64,000 nucleotides of DNA from Patulibacter defluvii (GTDB lineage Bacteria > Actinomycetota > Thermoleophilia > Solirubrobacterales > Solirubrobacteraceae). Numbering within the stretch: the stretch's first letter is position 1; each line of letters opens with the position of its first letter. The notes beneath the pieces were generated by a model. That model was not told where the DNA came from and ran no database searches. It saw nothing but the letters and a program-made list of their open reading frames with translations. The position numbers were made by a program, and so were the translations under genes. This document shows positions 31,252 through 39,244 of the stretch, in pieces. Where the stretch lies: NCBI RefSeq assembly GCF_034096925.1, contig NZ_JAWZSQ010000004.1:62001-126000 (forward strand), given 5' to 3'.

Positions 31252-32163
31252 ATGAGCGCACGGATCACCAACGGGATGCTGCACCGCAGCGTCCTCGGCG
31301 ACCTCAACGGCTCGGCCGCGCGGCTCGGCCGCACCTACCAGCAGATGTCGTCCGGGCAGCGGATCACCCGCCCCTCCGACGACCCCTACGGCACCGCCCG
31401 CGCGCTGACGCTGCGCCAGGACCTGTCGGAGATCGGCCAGCACCTGCGCAACGTCCAGGACGGCCAGGGCTGGACCCAGGCCAGCGACGCCGCGCTCGGC
31501 GAGATCGCCGACTCGGTGCGGCGGGCGCGGACGCTGGTCGTCGGCGCCGGCAACGACGTCGGCGGCCAGGCCGCGCGGACCGCGGCGGCGGCCGAGATCG
31601 ACCAGCTGATCGACGCGATCAAGGGCGCGGCCAACAGCAGCTACGGCGGCAACCGGCTGTTCGCCGGCGCGGCCACCGGCACCGCCCCCTACGCGGTCGG
31701 CGCGAGCGACGCCTACGCCGGCGACCACGGCACGATCACCCGCACGATCGGACCCGCGGTCGACCTGCCGATCAACGCCGACCTCGGCGGCCGCGTGCTC
31801 GGCGAGGGCGGCGGCGACGGGCTGCTGCTGTCGGCGCTGCGCGACGTCGCCGCCCACCTCCGCGGCGGCACCGTCGCCGACGCCGACGCGCTGCGCGGCC
31901 ACGACCTCCGCCAGCTCGACCTCCACCTGGCCTCCCTGACCCAGGTCCGGACCGAGGTCGGCGCGGCCGGCAACCGGCTCGACGGCGCCCAGGCGCGGCT
32001 GGAGCAGCTGCGCGAGAGCGCCGACGACCAGCGCTCGCGGGTCGAGGAGGCGGACGCCGCGTCTACGATGATCGACTACGCGACCCAGCAGGCGGCCTAC
32101 CAGGCGGCGCTCCGTGCCGGGTCGAGCATCGTCCAGCTGTCGCTGATCGACTTCCTCCGCTGA
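31252..32163 (+). CDS. flgL: FlgL, second hook-filament junction protein
   Basis: This 303-residue flagellin-like protein has N-terminal RITNGMLHRSVLGDLNGSAA, QQMSSGQRITRPSDDPYGTA, and C-terminal QLRESADDQRSRVEEADAAS, TMIDYATQQAAYQAALRAGS. It joins FlgK to the filament. Flagellin itself was not found in the window. Confidence 0.96.
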   Translation: MSARITNGMLHRSVLGDLNGSAARLGRTYQQMSSGQRITRPSDDPYGTARALTLRQDLSEIGQHLRNVQDGQGWTQASDAALGEIADSVRRARTLVVGAGNDVGGQAARTAAAAEIDQLIDAIKGAANSSYGGNRLFAGAATGTAPYAVGASDAYAGDHGTITRTIGPAVDLPINADLGGRVLGEGGGDGLLLSALRDVAAHLRGGTVADADALRGHDLRQLDLHLASLTQVRTEVGAAGNRLDGAQARLEQLRESADDQRSRVEEADAASTMIDYATQQAAYQAALRAGSSIVQLSLIDFLR

Positions 32164-32167
32164 GCCC

Positions 32168-32605
32168 ATGCCGATCGCCGTCCACAGCACCCGCCTCGGC
32201 GACGTCGAGGTGCCCGAGGCCGACGTGCTCGACTTCCCCGACGGCCTGCCCGGGCTCGACGGCCGCCGCTGGGCGCTGCTGCGGCGGACCGCCGACGACG
32301 CCTTCTGCTGGCTGCAGTCGCTCGACGACCCCGACGTGGCGCTGCCGCTGACGCGGCCCGAGCGGTTCTTCCCCGGCTACGCGCTCGAGGTCGAGGAGGG
32401 CGAGCTGCCCCGCGAGCTCGGCGATCCGGCCGCCGCCGAGGCCTGGGTGACGGTCCGCGCCGGTGAGCGGCTGGCCGACTTCGTCGCCAACCTGCGGGCC
32501 CCGATCGTGGTCGCCGACGGCCGCGGCTGGCAGCTGATCAACCGCCACCCCGACGCCGCGCTGCGGGCGCCGCTGGTCGCGCCCGGTGGGGACGTCGCGT
32601 GCTGA
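32168..32605 (+). CDS. fliW: FliW, CsrA antagonist/flagellar assembly factor
   Basis: This 145-residue protein has the FliW landmarks VLDFPDGLPGLDGRRWALLR, FCWLQSLDDPDVALPLTRPE and TVRAGERLADFVANLRAPIV. FliW binds flagellin and CsrA in a partner-switch, releasing CsrA repression of flagellin mRNA when flagellin is secreted. The following csrA overlaps its stop by 7 bp, so the pair is translationally coupled. Confidence 0.95.
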   Translation: MPIAVHSTRLGDVEVPEADVLDFPDGLPGLDGRRWALLRRTADDAFCWLQSLDDPDVALPLTRPERFFPGYALEVEEGELPRELGDPAAAEAWVTVRAGERLADFVANLRAPIVVADGRGWQLINRHPDAALRAPLVAPGGDVAC

Positions 32606-32814
32606 TCATCAGCCGCCGCGTCGGGGAGAAGGTCCTGATCGGCGACGACGTGGTGGTCAGCGTCGTCGAGGTCAACGGCCAGACGGTCCGGATCGGGATC
32701 GACGCCCCGCGCAGCCTGCCGGTCTACCGTGAGGAGCTGTGGGCCGCGATCCGCGACGAGAACCGCGCCGCGGCCGCGACGATCCCGGACGAGCTGCCGC
32801 CGCTGCCGGGGTGA
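32599..32814 (+). CDS. csrA: CsrA, translational regulator
   Basis: This 71-residue protein starts at GTG. The sequence MLIISRRVGEKVLIGDDVVV, then VRIGIDAPRSLPVYREELWA, is typical CsrA. It binds GGA motifs in mRNA leaders, classically the flagellin leader, and is opposed by FliW encoded just upstream. It is the last gene of the flagellar plus-strand operon. Confidence 0.97.
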   Translation: MLIISRRVGEKVLIGDDVVVSVVEVNGQTVRIGIDAPRSLPVYREELWAAIRDENRAAAATIPDELPPLPG

Positions 32815-32837
32815 GCGCCGCCGGGGACGGTCCCGCG

Positions 32838-32843
32838 TAGCAT
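32838..32843 (+). promoter_or_regulatory. TANNNT -10 box of meaB (leaderless)
   Basis: TAGCAT lies 8 nt before the ATG at 32852, and no ribosome-binding site intervenes. Confidence 0.5.
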
Positions 32844-32851
32844 CCGCGCCG

Positions 32852-33838
32852 ATGCCCGCCCCGTCCGGAGAGCAGCTGGCCGCGCGCCTGCGCGACGGCG
32901 ACCTGGAGGCGGCGCCCGCCGTCCTCAACCTGGTCGAGACGCGGACGCCGGACGCCCAGGCGGAGACCGCGCGGCTGCTGGAGGCGCTCTCCCCCGCCGG
33001 GCTCGGGCACGAGCCGCCCGGGCACGTGATCGGGGTGACGGGGCCGCCCGGGGCCGGCAAGTCGACGCTGCTCAGCGAGCTGGTCCGCAGCTACCGGCGA
33101 CGGGAGCGGTCGGTGGCGGTGCTGGCGGTCGACCCGTCGAGCCGCCGGACCGGCGGATCGCTGCTCGGCGACCGGGCGCGGATCCACGTCGACCCGAACG
33201 ACGCGGCGGTCTTCATCCGCTCGACCGCGGCCGGCGACCGGCTGGGCGGGCTGGCGTGGGCGACGCGGGCGGCGGCGCAGGCGCTGTCGGCCGCCTTCGA
33301 CGTGGTGATCGTCGAGACGGTCGGGGTCGGCCAGTCGGAGACCGACGTCGCCGACGTGGCGGACACGGTGATGGTGATCGTGCAGCCGGGCTCCGGCGAC
33401 GCGCTCCAGTTCATCAAGAGCGGGATCATGGAGATCCCCGACGTGCTGGTGATCACGAAGGCCGACCTGGGCCGGATCGCCGACCGGGCGAAGGCCGACG
33501 TGCGGTCGGCGCTGCGCTCGATCGGCGACCGCACGACGAAGGTGGTCGCGGTCAGCTCGCTGGCGCCGGCGACCGGCTTCGACCAGCTGATCGAGGTCCT
33601 CGACGGGCACCGCGAGCGGATCGACGTGGCGGCGACCCGCCGCGAGGCGCGGCGGCGGACGGCGATCGACGACTTCCGGGCCGAGCACGGCGAGCGCGGG
33701 CTGCGGGCGATCGGCGGTCGCCAGGCCGCGCTGCGCGCGCTGGCCGAGACGCGCGATGATCTGGCGGTGCCGAACCTGGTGCAGCAGCTCGAGCGCGCCG
33801 CCGGCCTCGACCGCGATCCCCACGAGGTGCCCCGATGA
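32852..33838 (+). CDS. meaB: MeaB/ArgK-family GTPase
   Basis: This 328-residue G3E P-loop GTPase has Walker A GVTGPPGAGKSTLLSELV near residue 65, the VDPSSRRTGGSLLGDRAR switch region, ETVGVGQSETDVADVADTVM, and the specificity motif ITKADLG. MeaB protects and loads adenosylcobalamin on methylmalonyl-CoA mutase. No mutase gene is adjacent, so its partner must lie elsewhere. The ATG at 32852 was chosen because a TANNNT box precedes it; the ORF extends upstream only by chance. Confidence 0.93.
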   Translation: MPAPSGEQLAARLRDGDLEAAPAVLNLVETRTPDAQAETARLLEALSPAGLGHEPPGHVIGVTGPPGAGKSTLLSELVRSYRRRERSVAVLAVDPSSRRTGGSLLGDRARIHVDPNDAAVFIRSTAAGDRLGGLAWATRAAAQALSAAFDVVIVETVGVGQSETDVADVADTVMVIVQPGSGDALQFIKSGIMEIPDVLVITKADLGRIADRAKADVRSALRSIGDRTTKVVAVSSLAPATGFDQLIEVLDGHRERIDVAATRREARRRTAIDDFRAEHGERGLRAIGGRQAALRALAETRDDLAVPNLVQQLERAAGLDRDPHEVPR

Positions 33839-34086
33839 GCTCCGCCGCCAAGCGCCCCGCCGGCGATCCCGCCCCGCCCGCGAACGAGGTCCGCCGGCTG
33901 GACGACCGCGACGCGCGGCTGCCGGAGAGCCGGCCGTTCGCGCAGAACCTGGCGATCGTGGTCGGCGCCTTCGCCGCCGTGACGCTGATCGCCGAGCTGG
34001 CCGGGGCGGCGAACCTGGGCACCGCGCTGAGCTTCGGGCAGATCGGCTTCGCGATCGCGCTCGTCTACGTGCTGGTCCGGCGCTGA
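33835..34086 (+). CDS. Small membrane protein, unknown
   Basis: This 83-residue ORF overlaps the meaB stop (ATGA). A charged N-terminal part (about 38 residues) is followed by two hydrophobic stretches (LAIVVGAFAAVTLIAELAGA and IGFAIALVYVLV) separated by a short loop, so it probably spans the membrane twice. I do not recognise a family. Tight coupling to meaB suggests co-expression. Confidence 0.65.
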   Translation: MSSAAKRPAGDPAPPANEVRRLDDRDARLPESRPFAQNLAIVVGAFAAVTLIAELAGAANLGTALSFGQIGFAIALVYVLVRR

Positions 34087-34113
34087 GCGGCGCGGCCCGC
34101 GGCCGCGAATCGA

Positions 34114-34119
34114 TACGGT
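34114..34119 (+). promoter_or_regulatory. TANNNT -10 box deciding the start at 34127
   Basis: TACGGT lies 7 nt before the GTG at 34127. The upstream GTG at 34118 would overlap the box itself, so the later start is preferred. Confidence 0.5.
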
Positions 34120-34126
34120 GGCGCGC

Positions 34127-34762
34127 GTGATCGGTCGTCGCGCGCTCCCCCTCCTGCTCTCCACCGCCGCCCTGCTCGGGGCCGCCACCCCGGCGGTCGC
34201 CTCCGATGCCGGCATCCGCAGCACGGTCAAGACCAACGAGAAGCGGCTGAACACGGCCCAGGCCAAGGTCCTGACCTCGCTCTCGAAGCTGTCGAACCCG
34301 AAGGCCGGCACCAAGGGCGTCAAGACGGCGATCAAGGACATCCACAGCCTGCGCACGCAGATCGCCGACTACAGCCGCAAGCTCAAGAACCAGGACGCGG
34401 ACACCCCGACGGCGAGCGTGCCGCAGGACTCGCTGCTCGACGGTCTCCGCGACCTGCGGGTGGGCTACACCTCGGTCGAGACCGCCCTCAAGCGCCTGAC
34501 GGTGCCGAAGAAGAAGTTCCCGAAGACCAAGGCCGCGGCGGCCAAGCTCTACAAGGCCCTCCAGGCCGACGTCACCAAGGGCCTGAAGCGGATCGCCAGC
34601 GGCAGCGCGAAGATCCAGGTCGCCAGCGACGCCCTGCTCGGCCGCACCCCGCCGCCGGCGCCCGCGCCCGAGCCCGCCCCCGAGCCGGCGCCCGCGCCGA
34701 CCCCGGATCCGGCCCCCGCCCCGACGCCCGAGCCGGCGCCGGAGCCCGCGCCGGCCGGCTGA
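34127..34762 (+). CDS. Secreted helical protein with Pro-rich tail, unknown
   Basis: The GTG at 34127 gives 211 residues. The N-terminal signal peptide is LPLLLSTAALLGAATPAVAS. The mature part is lysine-rich and helical (VKTNEKRLNTAQAKVLTSLS, KLYKALQADVTKGLKRIASG), followed by a tail of repeated Pro-Ala-Pro-Glu units. Lysine-rich helical secreted proteins with such tails can bind cell-wall polymers or DNA, but I find no named family. Its codons include more AAG/AAC than its neighbours because of the lysine content. Confidence 0.8.
   Translation: MIGRRALPLLLSTAALLGAATPAVASDAGIRSTVKTNEKRLNTAQAKVLTSLSKLSNPKAGTKGVKTAIKDIHSLRTQIADYSRKLKNQDADTPTASVPQDSLLDGLRDLRVGYTSVETALKRLTVPKKKFPKTKAAAAKLYKALQADVTKGLKRIASGSAKIQVASDALLGRTPPPAPAPEPAPEPAPAPTPDPAPAPTPEPAPEPAPAG
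34660..34755 (+). repeat. Pro-Ala-Glu tandem repeat in a secreted protein
   Basis: Degenerate copies of a PAPEPA/PAPTPDPA unit form the C-terminal tail of the secreted protein. This is typical of wall-spanning linkers. Confidence 0.7.
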
Positions 34763-34767
34763 GCCGC

Positions 34768-36873
34768 CTAGCGGCGTCCGGGCCTGACCCGGACCGCCGC
34801 CCCCGCCGGCGCCGGCCGCGACCGCTCGAGGATCGTCGCCACCGCCACCAGCATCGCCCCGAGCACGGCCAGCAGGATCGGCCAGCCGGGGCGGGCGTGC
34901 TGGAGCACACCGCTGCTGACGTCGGCGCCGTAGAGCAGATCGACCGGGCCCGGCGCCAACAGGTCGTGACCGGTGGTCTCGACCGTCCCCGCCGCAACCA
35001 TTAGCGCCCCCGCAGCCGTGGCCACCGTCGCGGCGAAGGCCGCCCACGGCGACGCCCGACGGGCGGTCGAGGCTGCCAGCAGCGTCGCGGCCAGCAACGC
35101 CAGTCCGCCGGCGGCTGCGATCCCCGTACGAGCGGCCTCGATGGTCGGCTCGTCCGACGCCATCAGGACGCGGATGCCGAGCAGCGCCGCAGCCGCCACC
35201 AGGAGCGCAGAGGCAGCCGCGACCTGCAGCCGTGGCACCGCCCGCCCCGGACCGACCAACGCGGCGAGGCCCAGCCCGACTGCGAACGACGTCGTGACCA
35301 GCGGCTGGATCGTGATCAGCCCAGTCCCGATCCCGTCCGCGGCCGTCAGCGGTAGCCCGACGATCAGCGCCATCAGCCCGTAGGAGACCCCAACAGCGCC
35401 GGCCGCTGCGGCCAACCCGTCGACCACGCCCGACCGTGCGCGCCGCACGAGCGTGGCGACGATCGGCGCCAGCAGCACCAGTGGCCCGACCGCGACCAAC
35501 AGCTCGCCGAGCGTGGAGGCCGGTTCGGCCTGCGTCGTCCCGTCCTGCCCAAGGTCACCGAGCGCCGGGTCGAAGACGGCGGTCCACGGCCAGGCCACGA
35601 CGAGGGCGGCCAGCAGCGCCATGGTCGCCACCTGCGCCGGTCCGCCCGGCGCGCGCAGGGCGACCAGCGCGACCACGACCAGGAGCAGCGTCTGCAGCGC
35701 GACCCGCGGACCCGCGTCCTCGACGAGCGGGCGCAGCCAGAGGGCGACGAGCACGGCCGCGACCACCAGCGGCGCCAATGCCCACGCGCCCGCCGGCCGC
35801 ACGCCGCCCGGGAGCCGCCGTCGGACACCCGCCGGTGGCCACCGCAGCGCGACCGCAACGCCCACCAGCAGCAGGGCCGGCAGCAGCTCGACCAGCAGGA
35901 CCCCGGCAGAGCGATCGTCCGGGAAGGTCGGCACGGTCGCGACGAACAGCAGCGTCACCACGGCGACCAGCGGGACCGCGGCGCCACTCCGCCACCGCGC
36001 CACCAGCAGCACCGCCGCGCTGACGCTGGCAACCGTGCCTGCCCCGGCCACCAGCAGCGCCGGGGCCGTGCCGTAGCCCCCGCCGGGCACCAGGTCGTGG
36101 AGCGATCCGACGATGCCGCTCACGTCGCCCACGCCCAGCAGGAGGAGCAGCACGAGCGCCGCGACCGCCAGCACGTCGGCGACGGCAGACCACGCGCTCG
36201 ATCGACCCGGGGCCGAACCCGCCGTTCCTCCGCCCCCGCGCAGCGTGGCTAGCACGGCGGCGACGGTGAGCACGACCGCCACGACGACGGTCGCGATCAG
36301 CGAGGCGTCGCGACCCTCCCCGAAATCCGTGCCGTCGCGCGGGCCGCCGCCGATCCACCCGATCGCGACCGCCACGACCAGCCCCAGCAGCGTCCCGATC
36401 GCGATCGTGTGGGCTTTCGGCAACGTGTGGTCCTTACGTCCGCCGAGCCACCGCCGATCGACGCCCAACCATACGAGCAGGCCCAGCAGCGCGAGCGGCG
36501 GCACGATCGCGAGCAGACCGTCCAGGGCCACGGTCTCGCTCGGCCCGCCGTCGGGACGCAGCTCTGCGATCACGGTCGCGGCCAGCAGCGTCAGGCCGGC
36601 GGCGCCGGCCGTCGCTGCGACCATGGCGATCAGCGGCGCCCCCATCCGCTTGGCCACCGACCGTTGGCGCACCGCCCAGGCCCCGAAGCCGATCACCGCC
36701 AGGACCACACCCAACGCGGCCCGTCCGCCTGCCGGCAGCAGCACCGCGGCCAACGTCACCGCGGCCCCCAGCGGCACCGCGGCCGCCGCCCCCAGCAGCG
36801 CCGCCGGTCGCGGTGGACGGACGTCGACGAGCCCGGGTCGTGGTCGGGCGCGGGCGGTCCGGGGGGCCGGCAT
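34768..36873 (-). CDS. Large polytopic membrane protein, unknown
   Basis: The ATG at 36873 lies 8 nt after a TANNNT box and gives 701 residues. Apart from a short Arg/Pro N-terminus, the whole protein is membrane segments in close succession, about 18-20 by eye, with a conspicuous soluble loop around VDRRWLGGRKDHTLPKAHT. There is no enzymatic motif that I recognise. Codon use looks slightly less GC-biased than its neighbours (for example CTA and GTT codons), so lateral acquisition is possible. It converges with the secreted-protein gene, with 5 bp between them. Confidence 0.7.
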   Translation of the reverse strand: MPAPRTARARPRPGLVDVRPPRPAALLGAAAAVPLGAAVTLAAVLLPAGGRAALGVVLAVIGFGAWAVRQRSVAKRMGAPLIAMVAATAGAAGLTLLAATVIAELRPDGGPSETVALDGLLAIVPPLALLGLLVWLGVDRRWLGGRKDHTLPKAHTIAIGTLLGLVVAVAIGWIGGGPRDGTDFGEGRDASLIATVVVAVVLTVAAVLATLRGGGGTAGSAPGRSSAWSAVADVLAVAALVLLLLLGVGDVSGIVGSLHDLVPGGGYGTAPALLVAGAGTVASVSAAVLLVARWRSGAAVPLVAVVTLLFVATVPTFPDDRSAGVLLVELLPALLLVGVAVALRWPPAGVRRRLPGGVRPAGAWALAPLVVAAVLVALWLRPLVEDAGPRVALQTLLLVVVALVALRAPGGPAQVATMALLAALVVAWPWTAVFDPALGDLGQDGTTQAEPASTLGELLVAVGPLVLLAPIVATLVRRARSGVVDGLAAAAGAVGVSYGLMALIVGLPLTAADGIGTGLITIQPLVTTSFAVGLGLAALVGPGRAVPRLQVAAASALLVAAAALLGIRVLMASDEPTIEAARTGIAAAGGLALLAATLLAASTARRASPWAAFAATVATAAGALMVAAGTVETTGHDLLAPGPVDLLYGADVSSGVLQHARPGWPILLAVLGAMLVAVATILERSRPAPAGAAVRVRPGRR

Positions 36874-36881
36874 CGTCCGGC

Positions 36882-36887
36882 AGGCTA
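36882..36887 (-). promoter_or_regulatory. TANNNT -10 box of the 701-residue membrane protein
   Basis: TAGCCT on the minus strand lies 8 nt before the ATG at 36873. It is divergent from the box at 36898-36903 within a 36-bp intergenic region. Confidence 0.5.
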
Positions 36888-36897
36888 TCCGTCCCCG

Positions 36898-36903
36898 TAG
36901 GCT
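36898..36903 (+). promoter_or_regulatory. TANNNT -10 box of the F420-type oxidoreductase
   Basis: TAGGCT lies 6 nt before the ATG at 36910, so the transcript should be leaderless. Confidence 0.5.
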
Positions 36904-36909
36904 CGGCCG

Positions 36910-37872
36910 ATGGCCCTCGGCTGCTTCCTCTCCGCCGGTCGCTCGTTCGCGCGCTCGGTCGACCGCCTGCGGCTGGCCGAGGATCTCGGCTACGACGCCG
37001 CCTACGTCGAGCACGTCGCCGGCGCCGAGTCGCTGACGCTGCTGGCCGCCTGGTCGCAGCGGAGCGAGCGGATCGCGCTCGGGACCGCCGTGGTGCCGAT
37101 CCACAGCCGCACGCCGGCGACGATGGCCCAGACCGCCGCCACGCTGCACGCGGTCTCCGGCGGCCGGGCGCGGCTCGGGCTCGGCACCAGCACGGGGCCG
37201 ATCGTCGAGCGCTGGCACGGGCAGGAGCCGGGCGACCCGCGGGCCGAGCTGCCCGAGTACCTGCGGATCGTGCGGGCGATCCTCGACGGCGAGCAGGCCC
37301 CGGCGGGCGAGCGCTGGCGGACGAGCTTCCGGCTCCGCGGGCTGCCCGCCGCCCCCGACCTGCCGCTCTACGCCGGCGTCCTCCACCCCGACGCGATCGA
37401 GGCCGCCGCCGCGGTCGCCGACGGGGTCCTTCTGTGGCTGGCCCCGCCCGGCTACGTCCGCGACGTCGTCGTGCCCGCCGTCCGGGCCGGGCGCGCGGCC
37501 GCCGGCAAGCCGGTCGAGGGGTTCGCGATCGTCGCCGCCGTCGGCGGGGCCACCGGCGGCGAGCCCGACGGCGTCCGCGACGCCGCCCGCGAGGGCCTGC
37601 GCGGCTACCTCCAGCTGGGCAGCTACGCCGACCTGCTCGACCGCGCCGGCCTGGCCGAGGAGCGCGCCGCCGCCACCGATCCCGACGCCGATCCCACCCG
37701 TCGCGACGCCGCCGCCGACCGGCTGCTCGACGCGCTGGCCGGGATCGGCGACCCCGACGCCGTCGCCGCCGCGGTCGCCCGGATGCGCGACGCGGGCGCC
37801 ACCGAGCCGGCGATCGTCCCGCTCCCCGGCGGCGACCGCGAGGCGACCCTGCGCGCCGCCGTTCGCAACTAG
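36910..37872 (+). CDS. LLM-class (luciferase-like) oxidoreductase, probably F420-dependent
   Basis: This 320-residue TIM-barrel protein of the luciferase-like family has RLRLAEDLGYDAAYVEHVAG, IALGTAVVPIHSRTPATMAQ, TAATLHAVSGGRARLGLGTS and LPLYAGVLHPDAIEAAAAVA. This sequence style is that of actinobacterial F420-dependent LLM enzymes (TIGR03-type). The exact substrate cannot be read from the sequence. It is probably a single-gene unit. Confidence 0.9.
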   Translation: MALGCFLSAGRSFARSVDRLRLAEDLGYDAAYVEHVAGAESLTLLAAWSQRSERIALGTAVVPIHSRTPATMAQTAATLHAVSGGRARLGLGTSTGPIVERWHGQEPGDPRAELPEYLRIVRAILDGEQAPAGERWRTSFRLRGLPAAPDLPLYAGVLHPDAIEAAAAVADGVLLWLAPPGYVRDVVVPAVRAGRAAAGKPVEGFAIVAAVGGATGGEPDGVRDAAREGLRGYLQLGSYADLLDRAGLAEERAAATDPDADPTRRDAAADRLLDALAGIGDPDAVAAAVARMRDAGATEPAIVPLPGGDREATLRAAVRN

Positions 37873-37908
37873 ACACGCAATCCCGATCAGGTTTTCCGGA
37901 CGATCGCG

Positions 37909-37914
37909 TACCAT
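37909..37914 (+). promoter_or_regulatory. TANNNT -10 box of the DUF4395 gene
   Basis: TACCAT lies 6 nt before the ATG at 37921. Confidence 0.5.
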
Positions 37915-37920
37915 CGGTCC

Positions 37921-38418
37921 ATGGCCGGGGTCTTCAGCTTTCCCAATCCCGTCAACGAGAAGGCGGCACGGGTGGTGGCCGGGGTGGTCGCCCTCGCCAG
38001 CATCCTCGCGCTCGCGACCGGCTGGCAGTGGCTGCTGATCCCGATCGCCTACGGCTTCATCGCCCGCGCGCTGACCGGCCCGACCCTCAGCCCGCTCGGG
38101 CGGCTGGCGATGAACGTGATCGCCCCGCGGCTGGGCGAGCCGAAGCGGGTGCCCGGCCCGCCGAAGCGGTTCGCGCAGTCGATCGGCGCCGTCGTCACCA
38201 CCGTCGCCGCGATCGGCGGCCTGGCCCTCGGCTGGACCGCGTTCGCCAACGTCCTGCTGGGGCTGATGGTGGTCTTCGCGACGCTCGAGTCGGTCTTCGC
38301 GATCTGCGTCGGCTGCACGATCTTCGCCGGGCTGATGCGGCTCGGCGTGATCCCCGAGGACACCTGCGAGGCGTGCAACGACATCTGGTCGCGCTACGCC
38401 CGCCCCGACGCCGCCTGA
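37921..38418 (+). CDS. DUF4395 family membrane protein
   Basis: This 165-residue protein has the DUF4395 hallmarks FSFPNPVNEKAARVVAG, LTGPTLSPLGRLAMNVIAPR, PPKRFAQSIGAV, a CVGCTIF cysteine pair and a second C-x2-C (CEACND) near the end. About four membrane helices are present. Family members often sit beside thioredoxin-like or sulfur-handling genes, which is not the case here. Its function is unknown; the cysteine pairs suggest redox or metal work. Confidence 0.9.
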   Translation: MAGVFSFPNPVNEKAARVVAGVVALASILALATGWQWLLIPIAYGFIARALTGPTLSPLGRLAMNVIAPRLGEPKRVPGPPKRFAQSIGAVVTTVAAIGGLALGWTAFANVLLGLMVVFATLESVFAICVGCTIFAGLMRLGVIPEDTCEACNDIWSRYARPDAA

Positions 38419-38474
38419 TCGGGCGCGGCGGAGCGCCGCCCTGGCGCGTTCAGACTCCGCTCATCCGCCATCGG

Positions 38475-38480
38475 TACCCT
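38475..38480 (+). promoter_or_regulatory. TANNNT -10 box of the dedA gene
   Basis: TACCCT lies 7 nt before the GTG at 38488. Confidence 0.5.
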
Positions 38481-38487
38481 CTCGCGC

Positions 38488-39198
38488 GTGCTGACGCATC
38501 TGCTGGCCGATCTCGCGACGCCGCTCGCCCTCATGCCGGATTGGCTGAGCCCGCGCCACATCTTCAACGAGTACGGCCTGATCGCGATCCTGATCATCGT
38601 CTTCGCGGAGACGGGGCTGCTGATCGGCTTCTTCCTCCCCGGCGACACGCTGCTCTTCAGCGCCGGCATCCTGGCCAAGTTGAGCCCGAACGGCGATCCG
38701 CTGTGGCTGATGCTGGTGGCGATCCCGTTGGCGGCGATCGCCGGCAACCTGGTCGGCTACGAGATCGGGCACCGGGCCGGACCGGCGCTGTTCACCCGCG
38801 AGAACTCACGGCTGTTCCGCAAGGAGCACCTGACCCGCTCGCACGCGTTCTTCGAGAAGTACGGCCCGCTGACGATCTTCCTGGCCCGCTTCGTGCCGAT
38901 CGTCCGCACCTTCGCCGCGGTCGTCGCCGGCGCCGTCAGCATGGACCGCCGGGTCTTCGTGATCTGGTCGATCCTCGGCGCGGTCGCCTGGTGCACCGGC
39001 CTGGTCCTGATCGGCTACCTGGCCGCCTCGGTCCTGCCCGAGTCGACCGCCACCTGGATCGAGGGCCACATCGACCTGCTGATCATCGGCGTCGTCGTGC
39101 TGACGATCGCCTCGGTGGTCTTCGAGACGATCCACCGCGGCCGCAAGCACCCGCCGCAGGCCCTCGCCGAGCCGGCCGCCGCCGACCGCGAGGACTGA
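38488..39198 (+). CDS. DedA family membrane protein
   Basis: This 236-residue protein starts at GTG. The DedA (SNARE-associated/VTT) motifs are FAETGLLIGFFLPGDTLLFS, GNLVGYEIGHRAG and FLARFVPIVRTFAAVVAGAV with the conserved arginine and glutamate, then several membrane helices. DedA proteins are flippases or transporters for undecaprenyl phosphate or phospholipids. The charged C-terminus ends DRED. Confidence 0.95.
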   Translation: MLTHLLADLATPLALMPDWLSPRHIFNEYGLIAILIIVFAETGLLIGFFLPGDTLLFSAGILAKLSPNGDPLWLMLVAIPLAAIAGNLVGYEIGHRAGPALFTRENSRLFRKEHLTRSHAFFEKYGPLTIFLARFVPIVRTFAAVVAGAVSMDRRVFVIWSILGAVAWCTGLVLIGYLAASVLPESTATWIEGHIDLLIIGVVVLTIASVVFETIHRGRKHPPQALAEPAAADRED

Positions 39199-39205
39199 CG
39201 CTCGG

Positions 39206-39230
39206 CGGGGCGGGGCGGGGCGGGGCGGGG
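39206..39230 (+). repeat. (CGGGG)5 tandem repeat
   Basis: Five perfect copies of CGGGG lie in the 46-bp gap between two convergent genes. The tract can slip, can form a G-quadruplex on the plus strand, and is prone to sequencing error. Confidence 0.95.
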
Positions 39231-39240
39231 CGGGCGCCCC
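39227..39240. terminator. GC-rich hairpin between convergent genes
   Basis: GGGGCG, 2 nt, CGCCCC can fold back directly after the G-repeat and could terminate both dedA and the opposite gene. There is no U-tract. Confidence 0.4.
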
Positions 39241-39244
39241 CTCC

